A stretch of 27,269 nt of DNA from a virus: the IMG/VR virus record IMGVR_UViG_3300009002_000033, positions 1 to 27,269 of that record. One strand, 5' to 3'. Under the pieces are notes generated by a model. It was not told the DNA's origin. It saw nothing but the letters and a program-made list of their open reading frames with translations, and did not search any database. This document shows positions 20,836 to 26,817 of this stretch, piece after piece (position 1 is the first letter of the stretch; every line of letters starts with the position of its first letter). Made by a program: the position numbers and the translations under genes.

Positions 20836-21639
20836 CTACTGTTTCTCTATATTTTGAAAAAACTTTTTCACGTTTGGGTTTAGCATTTCAGATATACACA
20901 CTCTGTTAATATCATCATCACGTTTACAATCATTATATCTATTAAAGTAATCCAAACCAAATATCACAGTACTTGATGGTATAAGGTTATATTCTTCGCA
21001 TACTTTTAGTTGTGCATTTCTATATGTATCATATGCCCAATCAGGGGATCTATTTAAAATCAAGTCAAGATGTAGGTTTGCCTGTGTGATTAATGGGTAG
21101 TGCCATCTGTCGTAATGTTTACAAGGGAAGTTATCTTTAGTGAACAGCATACCAACCCTGTGCAACCCTGTCCCAAAAGTTTTGGAAAGACTAAAGCATA
21201 CGCTGTGAATGTTTCTAAACTTTGAGAAGTCAAAATCTATGCCACCACAGATACCAAAAAATGCACAATCTACGAATATAGGTTTATTGTACTTGTCGGC
21301 AATCTTTAGTAGTTCCATGGCACAGTTACCCGTAGCACTGAATGGATGGCTGACAACTATACAATCAGCCTTAGTCAAATCGTGAGTCACATTCTTGTTT
21401 ACTAATTGATGATAACCATACTCTCCTTTAAATATTCCTATAGTCTTATACAGTCCATACAGTTGATTAAACGCATCTGTTACCCCAGATACGACAACAG
21501 GCGCAGTGTTATCTACGCCCTTCACGGGTTGATTTGAACTGTGTATCCAATCGTAGTAAGTGTCCCTAAATTCTTTATATTTTCGGTAGTCAATAGGGAC
21601 TGCTATATCAATCGGTAGTGCCTGTCTACTGTAGAGCAA
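20836..21639 (-). CDS. PLP-dependent aminotransferase-fold enzyme (fold type I)
   Basis: A 267-residue protein with the fold-type I PLP pattern: VVVSGVTDAFNQLYGLY at 48-64 (cofactor-phosphate loop and helix), DCIVVSHPFSATGN at 92-105, PIFVDCAFFGICGG at 120-133 with D124 for the pyridine nitrogen, and FSLSKTFGTGLHRVGMLF at 149-166, in which K153 is the Schiff-base lysine. These enzymes usually have 350-420 residues, so the C-terminal small domain is largely missing or reduced. Translation starts at TTG directly after the TAG of the upstream gene; no ATG lies nearby, and GAGAAG gives a ribosome site. Reactions of this fold include transamination, decarboxylation and aldol cleavage; the substrate cannot be told. 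A role in making an amino sugar or amino-acid-type modification is inferred from the neighbours. Confidence 0.72.
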   Translation of the reverse strand: MLYSRQALPIDIAVPIDYRKYKEFRDTYYDWIHSSNQPVKGVDNTAPVVVSGVTDAFNQLYGLYKTIGIFKGEYGYHQLVNKNVTHDLTKADCIVVSHPFSATGNCAMELLKIADKYNKPIFVDCAFFGICGGIDFDFSKFRNIHSVCFSLSKTFGTGLHRVGMLFTKDNFPCKHYDRWHYPLITQANLHLDLILNRSPDWAYDTYRNAQLKVCEEYNLIPSSTVIFGLDYFNRYNDCKRDDDINRVCISEMLNPNVKKFFQNIEKQ

Positions 21640-21861
21640 CTACTTCTCTTTCTTTATAGAATCTATTTCAGCATACCGCTCTTTTATTTTCTCTATCATC
21701 CCAGACGTAGCGTGACGTTTAACGCACTCATTACGCCACGCCAGCATCATACCCTCATACTTATCACTTGCATCAATAACAGCATCTGCCATAGCAACTA
21801 GATCATCCCAGACTTTAATTCGTGCATTTAATTCTTCTGGTGTGGGCATCATACTTGGCAT
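21640..21861 (-). CDS. Small helical protein, unknown function
   Basis: This 73-residue protein is entirely helical in appearance: TPEELNARIKVWDDLVAMAD, then AVIDASDKYEGMMLAWRNEC and a charged C-terminal helix IEKIKERYAEIDSIKKEK. I recognise no family. Its stop is followed at once by the TTG start of the aminotransferase-like gene, so the two are coupled, and it may act as a partner of that protein. Six bases separate it from the gene upstream. Confidence 0.62.
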   Translation of the reverse strand: MPSMMPTPEELNARIKVWDDLVAMADAVIDASDKYEGMMLAWRNECVKRHATSGMIEKIKERYAEIDSIKKEK

Positions 21862-21867
21862 TTCAAA

Positions 21868-22068
21868 TTACTCCTTCACCCATGTATCAAATTCAGTGCC
21901 TTTCCAGTGCCAACCCTGAGACATTTTATATACCTCATATGCCACAAGAACTTTATGAGGTTGACCAATGTAGTTTCCATTGTCCATATTCTCAATTAAC
22001 CAATCGAAGCTCTTACCGAAGTATTCACTCCGCTTATTGAGAACAGTCATTGCACCTTTAATTTTCAT
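21868..22068 (-). CDS. Small protein of unknown function, first in the early accessory operon
   Basis: I place the start at the ATG at 22068 (MKIKGAMTVLNKR), which has AGGAG eight bases before it; a GTG nine bases upstream would fall on the ribosome site. The 66-residue product (SEYFGKSFDWLIENMDNGNY, then VLVAYEVYKMSQGWHWKGTE) has no motif I recognise. It lies directly behind an early promoter, and its leader shares the block GTGATTCGA with the gene at 18987. It leads the operon that continues to the aminotransferase, kinase-like and methyltransferase-like genes. Confidence 0.65.
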   Translation of the reverse strand: MKIKGAMTVLNKRSEYFGKSFDWLIENMDNGNYIGQPHKVLVAYEVYKMSQGWHWKGTEFDTWVKE

Positions 22069-22093
22069 TCGAATCACTCCTTATTACTCTTAT

Positions 22094-22122
22094 AGATTAG
22101 CATACGTTTAACTTGATGTCAA
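22094..22122 (-). promoter_or_regulatory. Sigma70-type early promoter for the aminotransferase operon
   Basis: On the minus strand: TTGACA (22122-22117), 17-base spacer, TAATCT (22099-22094). It shares TTGACATnAAGTTAAAC and TATGCTA with the promoter at 23359-23387. The -35 box overlaps the stop codon of the asparagine-synthase-like gene. Confidence 0.8.
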
Positions 22123-22814
22123 CCCCTAACATTCATAGAATTTGGATATCGACCTTTTTGTATACTAAAATTCTTTTTGGTTTCGTCTACAGCAAAGTTC
22201 TTAGATCTCATATATTCTTCAAACGGTTGTTTGTAGTTTGCTCTCATATCAGGATGAAGCAGATAAAATTCCAAGAATACTTCATTTCTTAGCAAAGGAA
22301 ATATTGTCTGTATATTAAAATGATTATAGGCTCTATGAGAATAATGCATGAATTCACATAGTAACATAAAGTTATTAGTATAAAATTCGTCAGTTCCTAA
22401 TCCAGAATATAGATATGAGTTAGGTATATGTTTACTTAAAATGAAATGACTTTGAGGTCGATACTTACCAAATTCAGCATCAGTAAATCCAGCCTTTTCC
22501 ATATCATCCCATGCTTCATTTACTTCAGCATCTGTTTGATCTAGGATAATTTTTGTTGGAACATCTAAGTATTTTATTCTATCATGTAAAACATCAAGGT
22601 TCTCATTACCTTCCACGCAACATAGAGTGAACTTTTTATTAGAAGCATGAAGAGCCGTTGCTATAGTTCCACTATCTGTGCCACTCCCCATACCAAGTAC
22701 GGGAATGGCTTCAGATGGATAACATATATCAACAGCATATTCTATAGCTTTAAAGAAGTCTGAATAACTAGTTTTGTAATTTACCACCAGCCTTTTACCA
22801 TACCAATCGTCCAC
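22119..22814 (-). CDS. Asparagine-synthase-like ATP pyrophosphatase lacking the glutaminase domain
   Basis: This 231-residue protein has the PP-loop GMGSGTDSGTIATAL at 41-55, where S44-G-T-D-S48 matches SGGxDS. KKFTLCCVEGNENLDVL follows at the adenine/ribose position, and YLYSGLGTDEFYTNN at 134-148 fits the S-G-x-G-x-D-E-x-x-x-x-N motif of asparagine synthase C-terminal domains (E143). In that family the domain adenylates a carboxylate, which an amine then attacks. The usual N-terminal class II glutamine amidotransferase is absent, so ammonia or another amine must come from elsewhere. The start is GTG (no ATG in frame nearby), overlapping a 30-codon membrane ORF; no good SD is visible, so coupling is likely. 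A role with the aminotransferase-fold protein in making an amidated or amino-modified product is inference. Confidence 0.7.
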   Translation of the reverse strand: MDDWYGKRLVVNYKTSYSDFFKAIEYAVDICYPSEAIPVLGMGSGTDSGTIATALHASNKKFTLCCVEGNENLDVLHDRIKYLDVPTKIILDQTDAEVNEAWDDMEKAGFTDAEFGKYRPQSHFILSKHIPNSYLYSGLGTDEFYTNNFMLLCEFMHYSHRAYNHFNIQTIFPLLRNEVFLEFYLLHPDMRANYKQPFEEYMRSKNFAVDETKKNFSIQKGRYPNSMNVRG

Positions 22815-22873
22815 ATTAAAATAAGACCAACAATAATAATTCCGTATACATAATTTTCTAGTAAGTTTTTCAT
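22781..22873 (-). CDS. 30-aa single-span membrane microprotein
   Basis: A 30-codon frame starts with TAATG overlapping the upstream stop, with GGAG six bases before it, and ends 34 bases inside the next gene. The product MKNLLENYVYGIIIVGLILM continues WTIGMVKGWW and is mostly one hydrophobic helix (residues 9-26). Good ribosome site, coupling and the only TM-like content nearby support it as real. Function unknown; it may also serve to couple translation of the next, GTG-started gene. Confidence 0.55.
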   Translation of the reverse strand: MKNLLENYVYGIIIVGLILMWTIGMVKGWW

Positions 22874-23124
22874 TATATACTCCGTATCCACTTGAGTTCT
22901 TTTTGAAAGTCTTCGATCATACCTTCAGTGGCCCAAACAGCCCTTTGGCCTTGATCAGAAGGATCTTTCTCTTGGGCAACTAATAGTTGACTGAGATTAT
23001 TTTGACAAGCCTTGATCCAGATTAAAACTTGCTTTTCCATTTCAGATGGTCCTTCAAGCATATCTCCCATGTCAAGTTTGGCAGATTCTAATGGTTGATG
23101 AATGTCTTCTATCCGCTGTATCAT
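22873..23124 (-). CDS. Small helical protein, unknown function
   Basis: This 83-residue protein appears fully alpha-helical (MEKQVLIWIKACQNNLSQLL, then GQRAVWATEGMIEDFQKELK) with an acidic N-terminal third. I know no family. It starts two bases after the previous stop and its own stop overlaps the microprotein start, so it is an internal gene of the early operon beginning at 23327. Confidence 0.62.
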   Translation of the reverse strand: MIQRIEDIHQPLESAKLDMGDMLEGPSEMEKQVLIWIKACQNNLSQLLVAQEKDPSDQGQRAVWATEGMIEDFQKELKWIRSI

Positions 23125-23126
23125 TA

Positions 23127-23327
23127 TTACACCATATCCATAGGATCAGTTTTAACAAAAGCGTGTTGTGGGTTTTTATATCCCATGCTCTCTACTTCAT
23201 CGAAACCATAGAGAATCATACCTTCTAGCAATGGATTTTCGCCCTTCTCATACTCAACAAGATCATACCCTACTGGAATAGAACCTTCAAAACTGTCAAT
23301 GTCGATTTTCATAACTTGCGCTTGCAT
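23127..23327 (-). CDS. Small acidic protein, unknown function
   Basis: This 66-residue acidic protein (MQAQVMKIDIDSFEGSIPVG, then YDLVEYEKGENPLLEGMILY, ending KTDPMDMV) looks like a small mixed alpha/beta domain. I recognise no family. Near the start there is a second ATG five codons on (MKIDIDSF) that could be used. It is the first gene behind the early promoter at 23359-23387, and the leader contains GCGAATCAT close to the ATG. Confidence 0.62.
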   Translation of the reverse strand: MQAQVMKIDIDSFEGSIPVGYDLVEYEKGENPLLEGMILYGFDEVESMGYKNPQHAFVKTDPMDMV

Positions 23328-23358
23328 AATGATTCGCTTTCTATCTTATTACTCCTAT

Positions 23359-23387
23359 AAGATAGCATAAGTTTAACTTCATGTCAA
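23359..23387 (-). promoter_or_regulatory. Sigma70-type early promoter for genes 23327-22814
   Basis: On the minus strand: TTGACA (23387-23382), 17-base spacer, TATCTT (23364-23359). It lies ten bases beyond the end of the late operon, with no terminator between, so late read-through into these early genes is possible. Confidence 0.8.
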
Positions 23388-23396
23388 GTGTTATTT

Positions 23397-23624
23397 TTAA
23401 GTTCTAGAGTCCCAATGAGTTTTACTTAACTCTCCACGAAGGGCTGTTTCTCCAGTTTTACGCACTTCAGTATAAACTTTGTGCGTTCCATCAGTCCTAA
23501 TACCATTGGTTTGCTTCTGCCACAATGGTCTTAGTGGACTAGTTGCTCCGGGGTCTGATGGTGAGTTATTATACTGCCAACCAGTTGCGGCTCCAGCACC
23601 ATTAGTTACATTTACAAATGCCAT
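23397..23624 (-). CDS. Small protein of unknown function, late operon
   Basis: This 75-residue protein opens MAFVNVTNGAGAATGWQYNN and continues SPLRPLWQKQTNGIRTDGTH; it is rich in Gly, Thr and Asn with few hydrophobic helices, the composition of small virion or fibre-associated proteins. No family recognised. It is the last gene of the run 25746-24946-24035-23624 and follows after 12 bases with GAGGAAAC as ribosome site, so late expression is likely and a virion role is possible. Confidence 0.65.
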   Translation of the reverse strand: MAFVNVTNGAGAATGWQYNNSPSDPGATSPLRPLWQKQTNGIRTDGTHKVYTEVRKTGETALRGELSKTHWDSRT

Positions 23625-23636
23625 GATTGTTTCCTC

Positions 23637-24035
23637 TTAATATCTAATGATTTTGTTTGGCGTTTTGAAGTTTTTCTTACGCATTATTGTTTTCATCACA
23701 ACATCAAACTCATCATTACGTTGGTCATACGTGACTGCAACAGGAATGTTCAAGTCTTTCTGAATGTCTTTCACAACAGCTTCAGCACCCGCTATGCCCT
23801 TCAGAGACTTGCCCTGCTTTGCATAGATCTTCTTAATGAACTCTGCTAGTTCTTTGAGCGTTATACAAGGATTGTTACGCTCATCACTCATACGATCAGC
23901 AAAGTGTCTGGTGAACTTGAAGTCAATATCAAACTTCTTAAACAGTTGATCAACAATCTTTTCGAACTGTTGTATCTGCTTCATGCCTATCAGGTCACAC
24001 TGTGCCTCTGTTAAGTGTTGTTTGAATGACAGCAT
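23637..24035 (-). CDS. Late protein with capsid-targeting-like N-terminus, unknown function
   Basis: I start at the ATG at 24035 (MLSFKQHLTEAQ), which overlaps the upstream stop as TAATG; a TTG two codons upstream is the alternative. The product has 132 residues. After the N-terminal SFKQHLTEA come helices (IQQFEKIVDQLFKKFDIDFK, then FTRHFADRMSDERNNPCITL) and a C-terminal segment VAVTYDQRNDEFDVVMKTIM with a basic end. The part from FTRHFADRM through the conserved-looking ITLKELAEFIKKIY to the VVMKTIMRKK strand resembles small RelE/BrnT-like RNase folds only loosely; I do not claim this. Its N-terminus resembles those of the two genes before it in the operon. An internal, packaged protein is a hypothesis. 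Confidence 0.62.
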   Translation of the reverse strand: MLSFKQHLTEAQCDLIGMKQIQQFEKIVDQLFKKFDIDFKFTRHFADRMSDERNNPCITLKELAEFIKKIYAKQGKSLKGIAGAEAVVKDIQKDLNIPVAVTYDQRNDEFDVVMKTIMRKKNFKTPNKIIRY

Positions 24036-24946
24036 TACCAATCAATTCCTTTAGGAACATATTTAGTAATCTTCATACGGATATCTTTTTCTAGTTTTGC
24101 TACTGGTGTCGGTGGTTTACCTCTACGTTTGACATAGAAGTAGTTCGCATCTACAACATACTGTCCACCTTTACCTGACTTAGCAAGATTGCTATCAACA
24201 CCAATTTTATTAAATGCAAACGCTATGTCTCCATCCATATATTTACGTAGACCTTTACCCATATTGAGAATATCATTCATAGTAGCAGAAGCCCCTCTAT
24301 GAGTATTCACTAGAATATCTGCGGGAACTACACGTCCTCTCTTAGGGTCTTTGTTCTGTGTCTTTGCAACTTCAATATCGTTTACCACCCAAACAATGTG
24401 GACATTCTCTTTAGGATATCCGATAGCAGATACTTGTCGTGTAATCTTCTCTAACTTCTGCAAGTCTTTTAAAGTCACATCAAATATTATATTAGGTTTT
24501 CTATCAGGTGGCGCAGTCATTATAGAAGTATACAAAGTCTTCATTCGCCTATCATCAAGATTTAAATAGTCACCTACAATAGCATGAAGTTTACCAACAT
24601 TGTCTTCATTGCTTAAGTTAGATCCTATTTTTTTTATGTCTTTACCTAAGTCTTTCTTCACACGCTTTTGAATCATAGGAGAAGCAACTGCAAGTCTTTT
24701 TAGTTCATCTACATCAAAAGTATAACCTTCAATGCCTACCAGAGTATCCTTCACAAAACCTTTACCTGATCCAGCACCACCAGCCATGATAACCACGTTA
24801 CCAAACTTAGGATAGGCTTTACCACCAAATGTAATAAGTTTCTCTAATAGTTCTTCGTACTGCGCTTCGATATACTGTTCCCTGATAGGATCAGATACCT
24901 TTACACCATCTACTAGTTCGTCTATGAATGAAGAAAAATTTTGCAT
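24035..24946 (-). CDS. Zeta-toxin-like P-loop NTPase/kinase with capsid-targeting-like N-terminus
   Basis: This 303-residue protein has a Walker A motif in NVVIMAGGAGSGKG (G56-G63, K62), followed by FDVDELKRLA at 77-86, as in zeta-toxin/chloramphenicol-phosphotransferase kinases where D-x-D-x-x-K follows the P-loop. Then comes IIFDVT near 154-159 and an Arg-rich KDPKRGRVVPADILVNTHRG segment near 197-216, in the place of the lid region that binds the phosphate donor. Substrates in this group include UDP-sugars, RNA and proteins; which applies here is unknown. The protein starts MQNFSSFIDELV, an amphipathic opening shared in style with its operon neighbours. It is coupled on both sides by TAATG overlaps and is expected to be late because the operon follows a TATAAATA element. 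Confidence 0.68.
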   Translation of the reverse strand: MQNFSSFIDELVDGVKVSDPIREQYIEAQYEELLEKLITFGGKAYPKFGNVVIMAGGAGSGKGFVKDTLVGIEGYTFDVDELKRLAVASPMIQKRVKKDLGKDIKKIGSNLSNEDNVGKLHAIVGDYLNLDDRRMKTLYTSIMTAPPDRKPNIIFDVTLKDLQKLEKITRQVSAIGYPKENVHIVWVVNDIEVAKTQNKDPKRGRVVPADILVNTHRGASATMNDILNMGKGLRKYMDGDIAFAFNKIGVDSNLAKSGKGGQYVVDANYFYVKRRGKPPTPVAKLEKDIRMKITKYVPKGIDW

Positions 24947-25746
24947 TACTTTAATCCCTCAGGAAATAGTTTTTTAAGATCATCAGCATTATCTAAACTA
25001 TATTTACTCTTTGCTTTGGTCAACATTCTTCCTTGTAATCTAAGACCAGCCGCTCTTGCTGGAGTTTTCTCAGGTTCAGTGTTAAAGAATAACTTACTAC
25101 CAGCAAATCTAAGTCCCATTTCAACTTGAACTTCTGCTTTTAATTCTGGAACATCTAATCTCAAAGGATTTTTTCCCATGTAAAATAGACCAGCCCCACC
25201 AACTTGAATATAGTACACACCTTTTTTATTATAGTGATTAACAATAAACTTCGTTGACATTTTAATATTGGTAGCAATCTTGCCAGTAAGACCTTGTTTT
25301 TTTAATTCGCCTCTTGCCTCAGTAGATACTTTTATAGGAACTCCAGATATATGTTTAGTAAACTCTCTTGGCTCTGTTTTTCTTGCCGCTTTAATGTAAT
25401 CATTAATGGCACTTCTTTTAGAGTTAGCCGCTTTAAACATAACATCTAAATCGTCAGGATCAAATTTATCTCCAACAGGACTAAACACACCCGATGCCAT
25501 ATCGTATCGAAAAGATCCACCACCCATTTGATCTTTTGCTGATGCTTTTATTTCTATATTAAATGGTTTACCATTATAAGTTGCTTCTATATCACCAGCA
25601 CCTTGATTGCTAAAACCAGCACCGGGCTTATCTCCTACATTCAATCCTCTTATCTTTGCGCTTTTCATTGCAGTATGAACTTTTAATTCATACTGAAGAC
25701 CCTTTGATCCAACGGTCTCGTTCAAATAGTTAAGGAATGATTGCAT
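24946..25746 (-). CDS. PD-(D/E)xK nuclease-like protein with capsid-targeting-like N-terminus
   Basis: This 266-residue protein starts MQSFLNYLNETVGSKG. A restriction-endonuclease-like core follows: helix GLQYELKVHTAM with E20, then NQGAGDIEATYNGKPFNIEIKAS with D52 and E65-I-K67, the classic D-(x)n-ExK active site, and a GGGSFRYD segment. The rest (90-266) is a mixed domain with many Lys/Arg and no motif I know. All expected catalytic residues are present, so it may cut or process DNA. It is the first gene behind a perfect late promoter and lies after a hairpin-rich stretch. Late timing and the N-terminus suggest packaging into the head and injection, as with T4 internal proteins; that is inference, and a head-assembly nuclease is the alternative. 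Confidence 0.65.
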   Translation of the reverse strand: MQSFLNYLNETVGSKGLQYELKVHTAMKSAKIRGLNVGDKPGAGFSNQGAGDIEATYNGKPFNIEIKASAKDQMGGGSFRYDMASGVFSPVGDKFDPDDLDVMFKAANSKRSAINDYIKAARKTEPREFTKHISGVPIKVSTEARGELKKQGLTGKIATNIKMSTKFIVNHYNKKGVYYIQVGGAGLFYMGKNPLRLDVPELKAEVQVEMGLRFAGSKLFFNTEPEKTPARAAGLRLQGRMLTKAKSKYSLDNADDLKKLFPEGLK

Positions 25747-25771
25747 AAGATTCTACTCTACTGTTTCATTG

Positions 25772-25779
25772 TATTTATA
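25772..25779 (-). promoter_or_regulatory. T4-type late promoter for the nuclease/zeta-like operon
   Basis: The minus strand reads TATAAATA exactly and ends 25 bases before the ATG at 25746. The predicted leader of about 20 bases carries GTAGAGTAGAA as a weak ribosome site. The spacing matches that of the gp25 promoter. Confidence 0.8.
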
Positions 25780-25799
25780 ACACTTTATTACTTGGGATA

Positions 25800-25986
25800 A
25801 AAGAGATGTTGGGAGCCGTTTGGTTATCACGAAACTCCCAACTTAAATCACTGGCACCCAGCTTTCCGCTATCTCTGTAGCGTAGTCGTAACCCAGATAG
25901 GGGGCTATTTTTTTGTGGTAGTGACACCACTTCAAATCATTGGGGATTGCCCCCCAACTAGAGCCAGAACAACTGGCACACGGCTC
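25800..25986. other. Hairpin-rich non-coding stretch beside the tRNA (candidate structured RNA)
   Basis: There is no gene between 25747 and 25986. The stretch is distinctly GC-rich for this genome and holds a series of perfect stems: 25808-25815/25835-25842 (GTTGGGAG/CTCCCAAC); 25867-25871/25878-25882 (CGCTA/TAGCG) or alternatively 25869-25874/25895-25900 (CTATCT/AGATAG); 25915-25919/25926-25930 (GTGGT/ACCAC); 25940-25945/25952-25957 (TTGGGG/CCCCAA); and 25960-25965/25982-25987 (AGAGCC/GGCTCT). The last touches the 3' end of the tRNA. A run of seven T at 25908-25914 would end a plus-strand RNA; on the minus strand this stretch would be the 3' trailer of the tRNA. I could not fit it to a second tRNA or a known RNA family. 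Confidence 0.5.
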
Positions 25987-26063
25987 TGGTGGTCTCTACT
26001 GGACTCGAACCAGTAGCCTACTGCTTAGAAGGCAGTTGCTCTATCCAGTTGAGCTAAGAAACC
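25987..26063 (-). tRNA. tRNA-Arg (anticodon TCT) with encoded CCA
   Basis: The minus strand folds as a complete cloverleaf. The acceptor stem is GGTTTCT (26063 end) with AGAGACC (25991-25997), and the D arm is GCTC/GAGC. The anticodon stem ACTGC/GCAGT has loop CTTCTAA, giving anticodon TCT, which reads AGA and AGG. The T arm is ACTGG-TTCGAGT-CCAGT. Discriminator A and CCA are encoded (25987-25990). It lies nine bases after the end of the small exported protein gene, so both are probably on one transcript. AGA is a frequent Arg codon in the AT-rich genes here, which fits the common idea that phage tRNAs supply codons the host uses less. Confidence 0.95.
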
Positions 26064-26071
26064 TATAACTA

Positions 26072-26269
26072 TTAATTTGTAGAAGGTGGGGTCTGGACGT
26101 AGCACACGTCTCCATTAGCGTCTTCTAAATAGACTTCATTGCGATAATGAGGTTTTCTACAACCTTCAATAACTTCCCACGTGTAACCATTGTTAGCATT
26201 TTCCTGTGTAACAGTAAAGAACTCTTCATTCTCTGCCGCCCACAAACCTAGCATTAAACCGAATAACAT
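26072..26269 (-). CDS. Small exported protein, unknown function
   Basis: This 65-residue protein starts with a short hydrophobic stretch MLFGLMLGLWAAENEEFF that looks like a signal peptide lacking the usual positive n-region, with possible cleavage after WAA. The remaining 50 residues (TQENANNGYTWEVIEGCRKP, then HYRNEVYLEDANGDVCYVQT) contain two Cys that could form a disulphide, which fits a periplasmic location. No family recognised. AAAGGAAAT precedes the ATG well. It stands between the IscA gene and the tRNA. Confidence 0.65.
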   Translation of the reverse strand: MLFGLMLGLWAAENEEFFTVTQENANNGYTWEVIEGCRKPHYRNEVYLEDANGDVCYVQTPPSTN

Positions 26270-26281
26270 TTTATTTCCTTT

Positions 26282-26569
26282 TTAAACTCCAAAACTTTCT
26301 CCACACCCACAACTGGCTGTGGCATTTGGATTAACCACTTTTAAATAAGATCCACCAAGTTCATTCACATAGTCTATAGTGCAACCAAAAACAAACATCT
26401 CAGCCATAGGATCAAGCCAAAGGTTTTCTATGGTAGCGTCTTTATCTGTGACACCCCACTCATATTGGAAACCAGCGCAACCACCACCCTTTACGGCTAG
26501 TGATACGTTTGGTTTTCCGACTTCTTTCATATATTTCTTAGCATCATCAGTAAGAGATATACTAGCCAA
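26282..26569 (-). CDS. A-type iron-sulfur carrier (IscA/HesB/ErpA family)
   Basis: I start this gene at TTG 26569, giving ASISLTDDAKKYM with AAAGGA eight bases before it; the frame is open further upstream, but that part overlaps another gene and is unlike the family. The 95-residue product has the family's three conserved cysteines: C31 in GGGCAGFQYEW, and C87 and C89 in SCGCGESF at the C-terminus. Length and spacing equal those of normal IscA proteins, so it should be able to carry an Fe-S cluster or iron. The TTG overlaps the upstream stop by eight bases. Phage IscA genes are known from marine myoviruses and are thought to support host Fe-S enzymes, or phage proteins with such clusters, during infection; that role is not shown here. 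Confidence 0.88.
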   Translation of the reverse strand: MASISLTDDAKKYMKEVGKPNVSLAVKGGGCAGFQYEWGVTDKDATIENLWLDPMAEMFVFGCTIDYVNELGGSYLKVVNPNATASCGCGESFGV

Positions 26570-26789
26570 AACTATATTCCTTTGGACCAAAATGATGCTC
26601 CAGAACATCAATCTTATCTTGAGCGGAAGCAATCTTGTCGAGTTCGCTATCTACTGCTTCAAGAATATCAGAATGTTCTCCGATACCAACTGAGTTCTCA
26701 AAGTATATCTTAACATTAGCTTCTGCTAATCCAATGATACCTTCGTAATATTTTATTAAGCCTTTTCTAATGTGAACTTCACTAGACAT
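26562..26789 (-). CDS. Small helical protein, unknown function
   Basis: This 75-residue protein appears to be two long amphipathic helices (IKYYEGIIGLAEANVKIYFE and ILEAVDSELDKIASAQDKID) with a short conserved-looking tail LEHHFGPKEYSFG. No family with known function comes to mind, though I recall similar short proteins in marine T4-like phages. GGGAG lies before the ATG, about 10 bases away. Its stop overlaps the IscA start, suggesting coupling. Confidence 0.65.
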   Translation of the reverse strand: MSSEVHIRKGLIKYYEGIIGLAEANVKIYFENSVGIGEHSDILEAVDSELDKIASAQDKIDVLEHHFGPKEYSFG

Positions 26790-26809
26790 TATTATATATC
26801 TCCCTAAGA

Positions 26810-26817
26810 TATTTATT
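26810..26817 (-). promoter_or_regulatory. Weak late-promoter-like element for the 26789-26072 genes
   Basis: The minus strand reads AATAAATA, one mismatch to TATAAATA, and ends 20 bases before the ATG at 26789, the spacing seen for other late promoters here. It overlaps the end of the glycine-zipper gene. AT richness makes chance occurrence quite possible. Confidence 0.35.

Noticed and set aside
25895-25914. Short hairpin plus T7 on the plus strand as an ordinary terminator
   Set aside because: No plus-strand gene or clear promoter precedes it; kept only as part of the structured region.
26570-26632. Hydrophobic N-terminal extension of IscA starting at 26632
   Set aside because: It overlaps the preceding gene by 71 bases and has no counterpart in IscA proteins; the TTG at 26569 has a good ribosome site.
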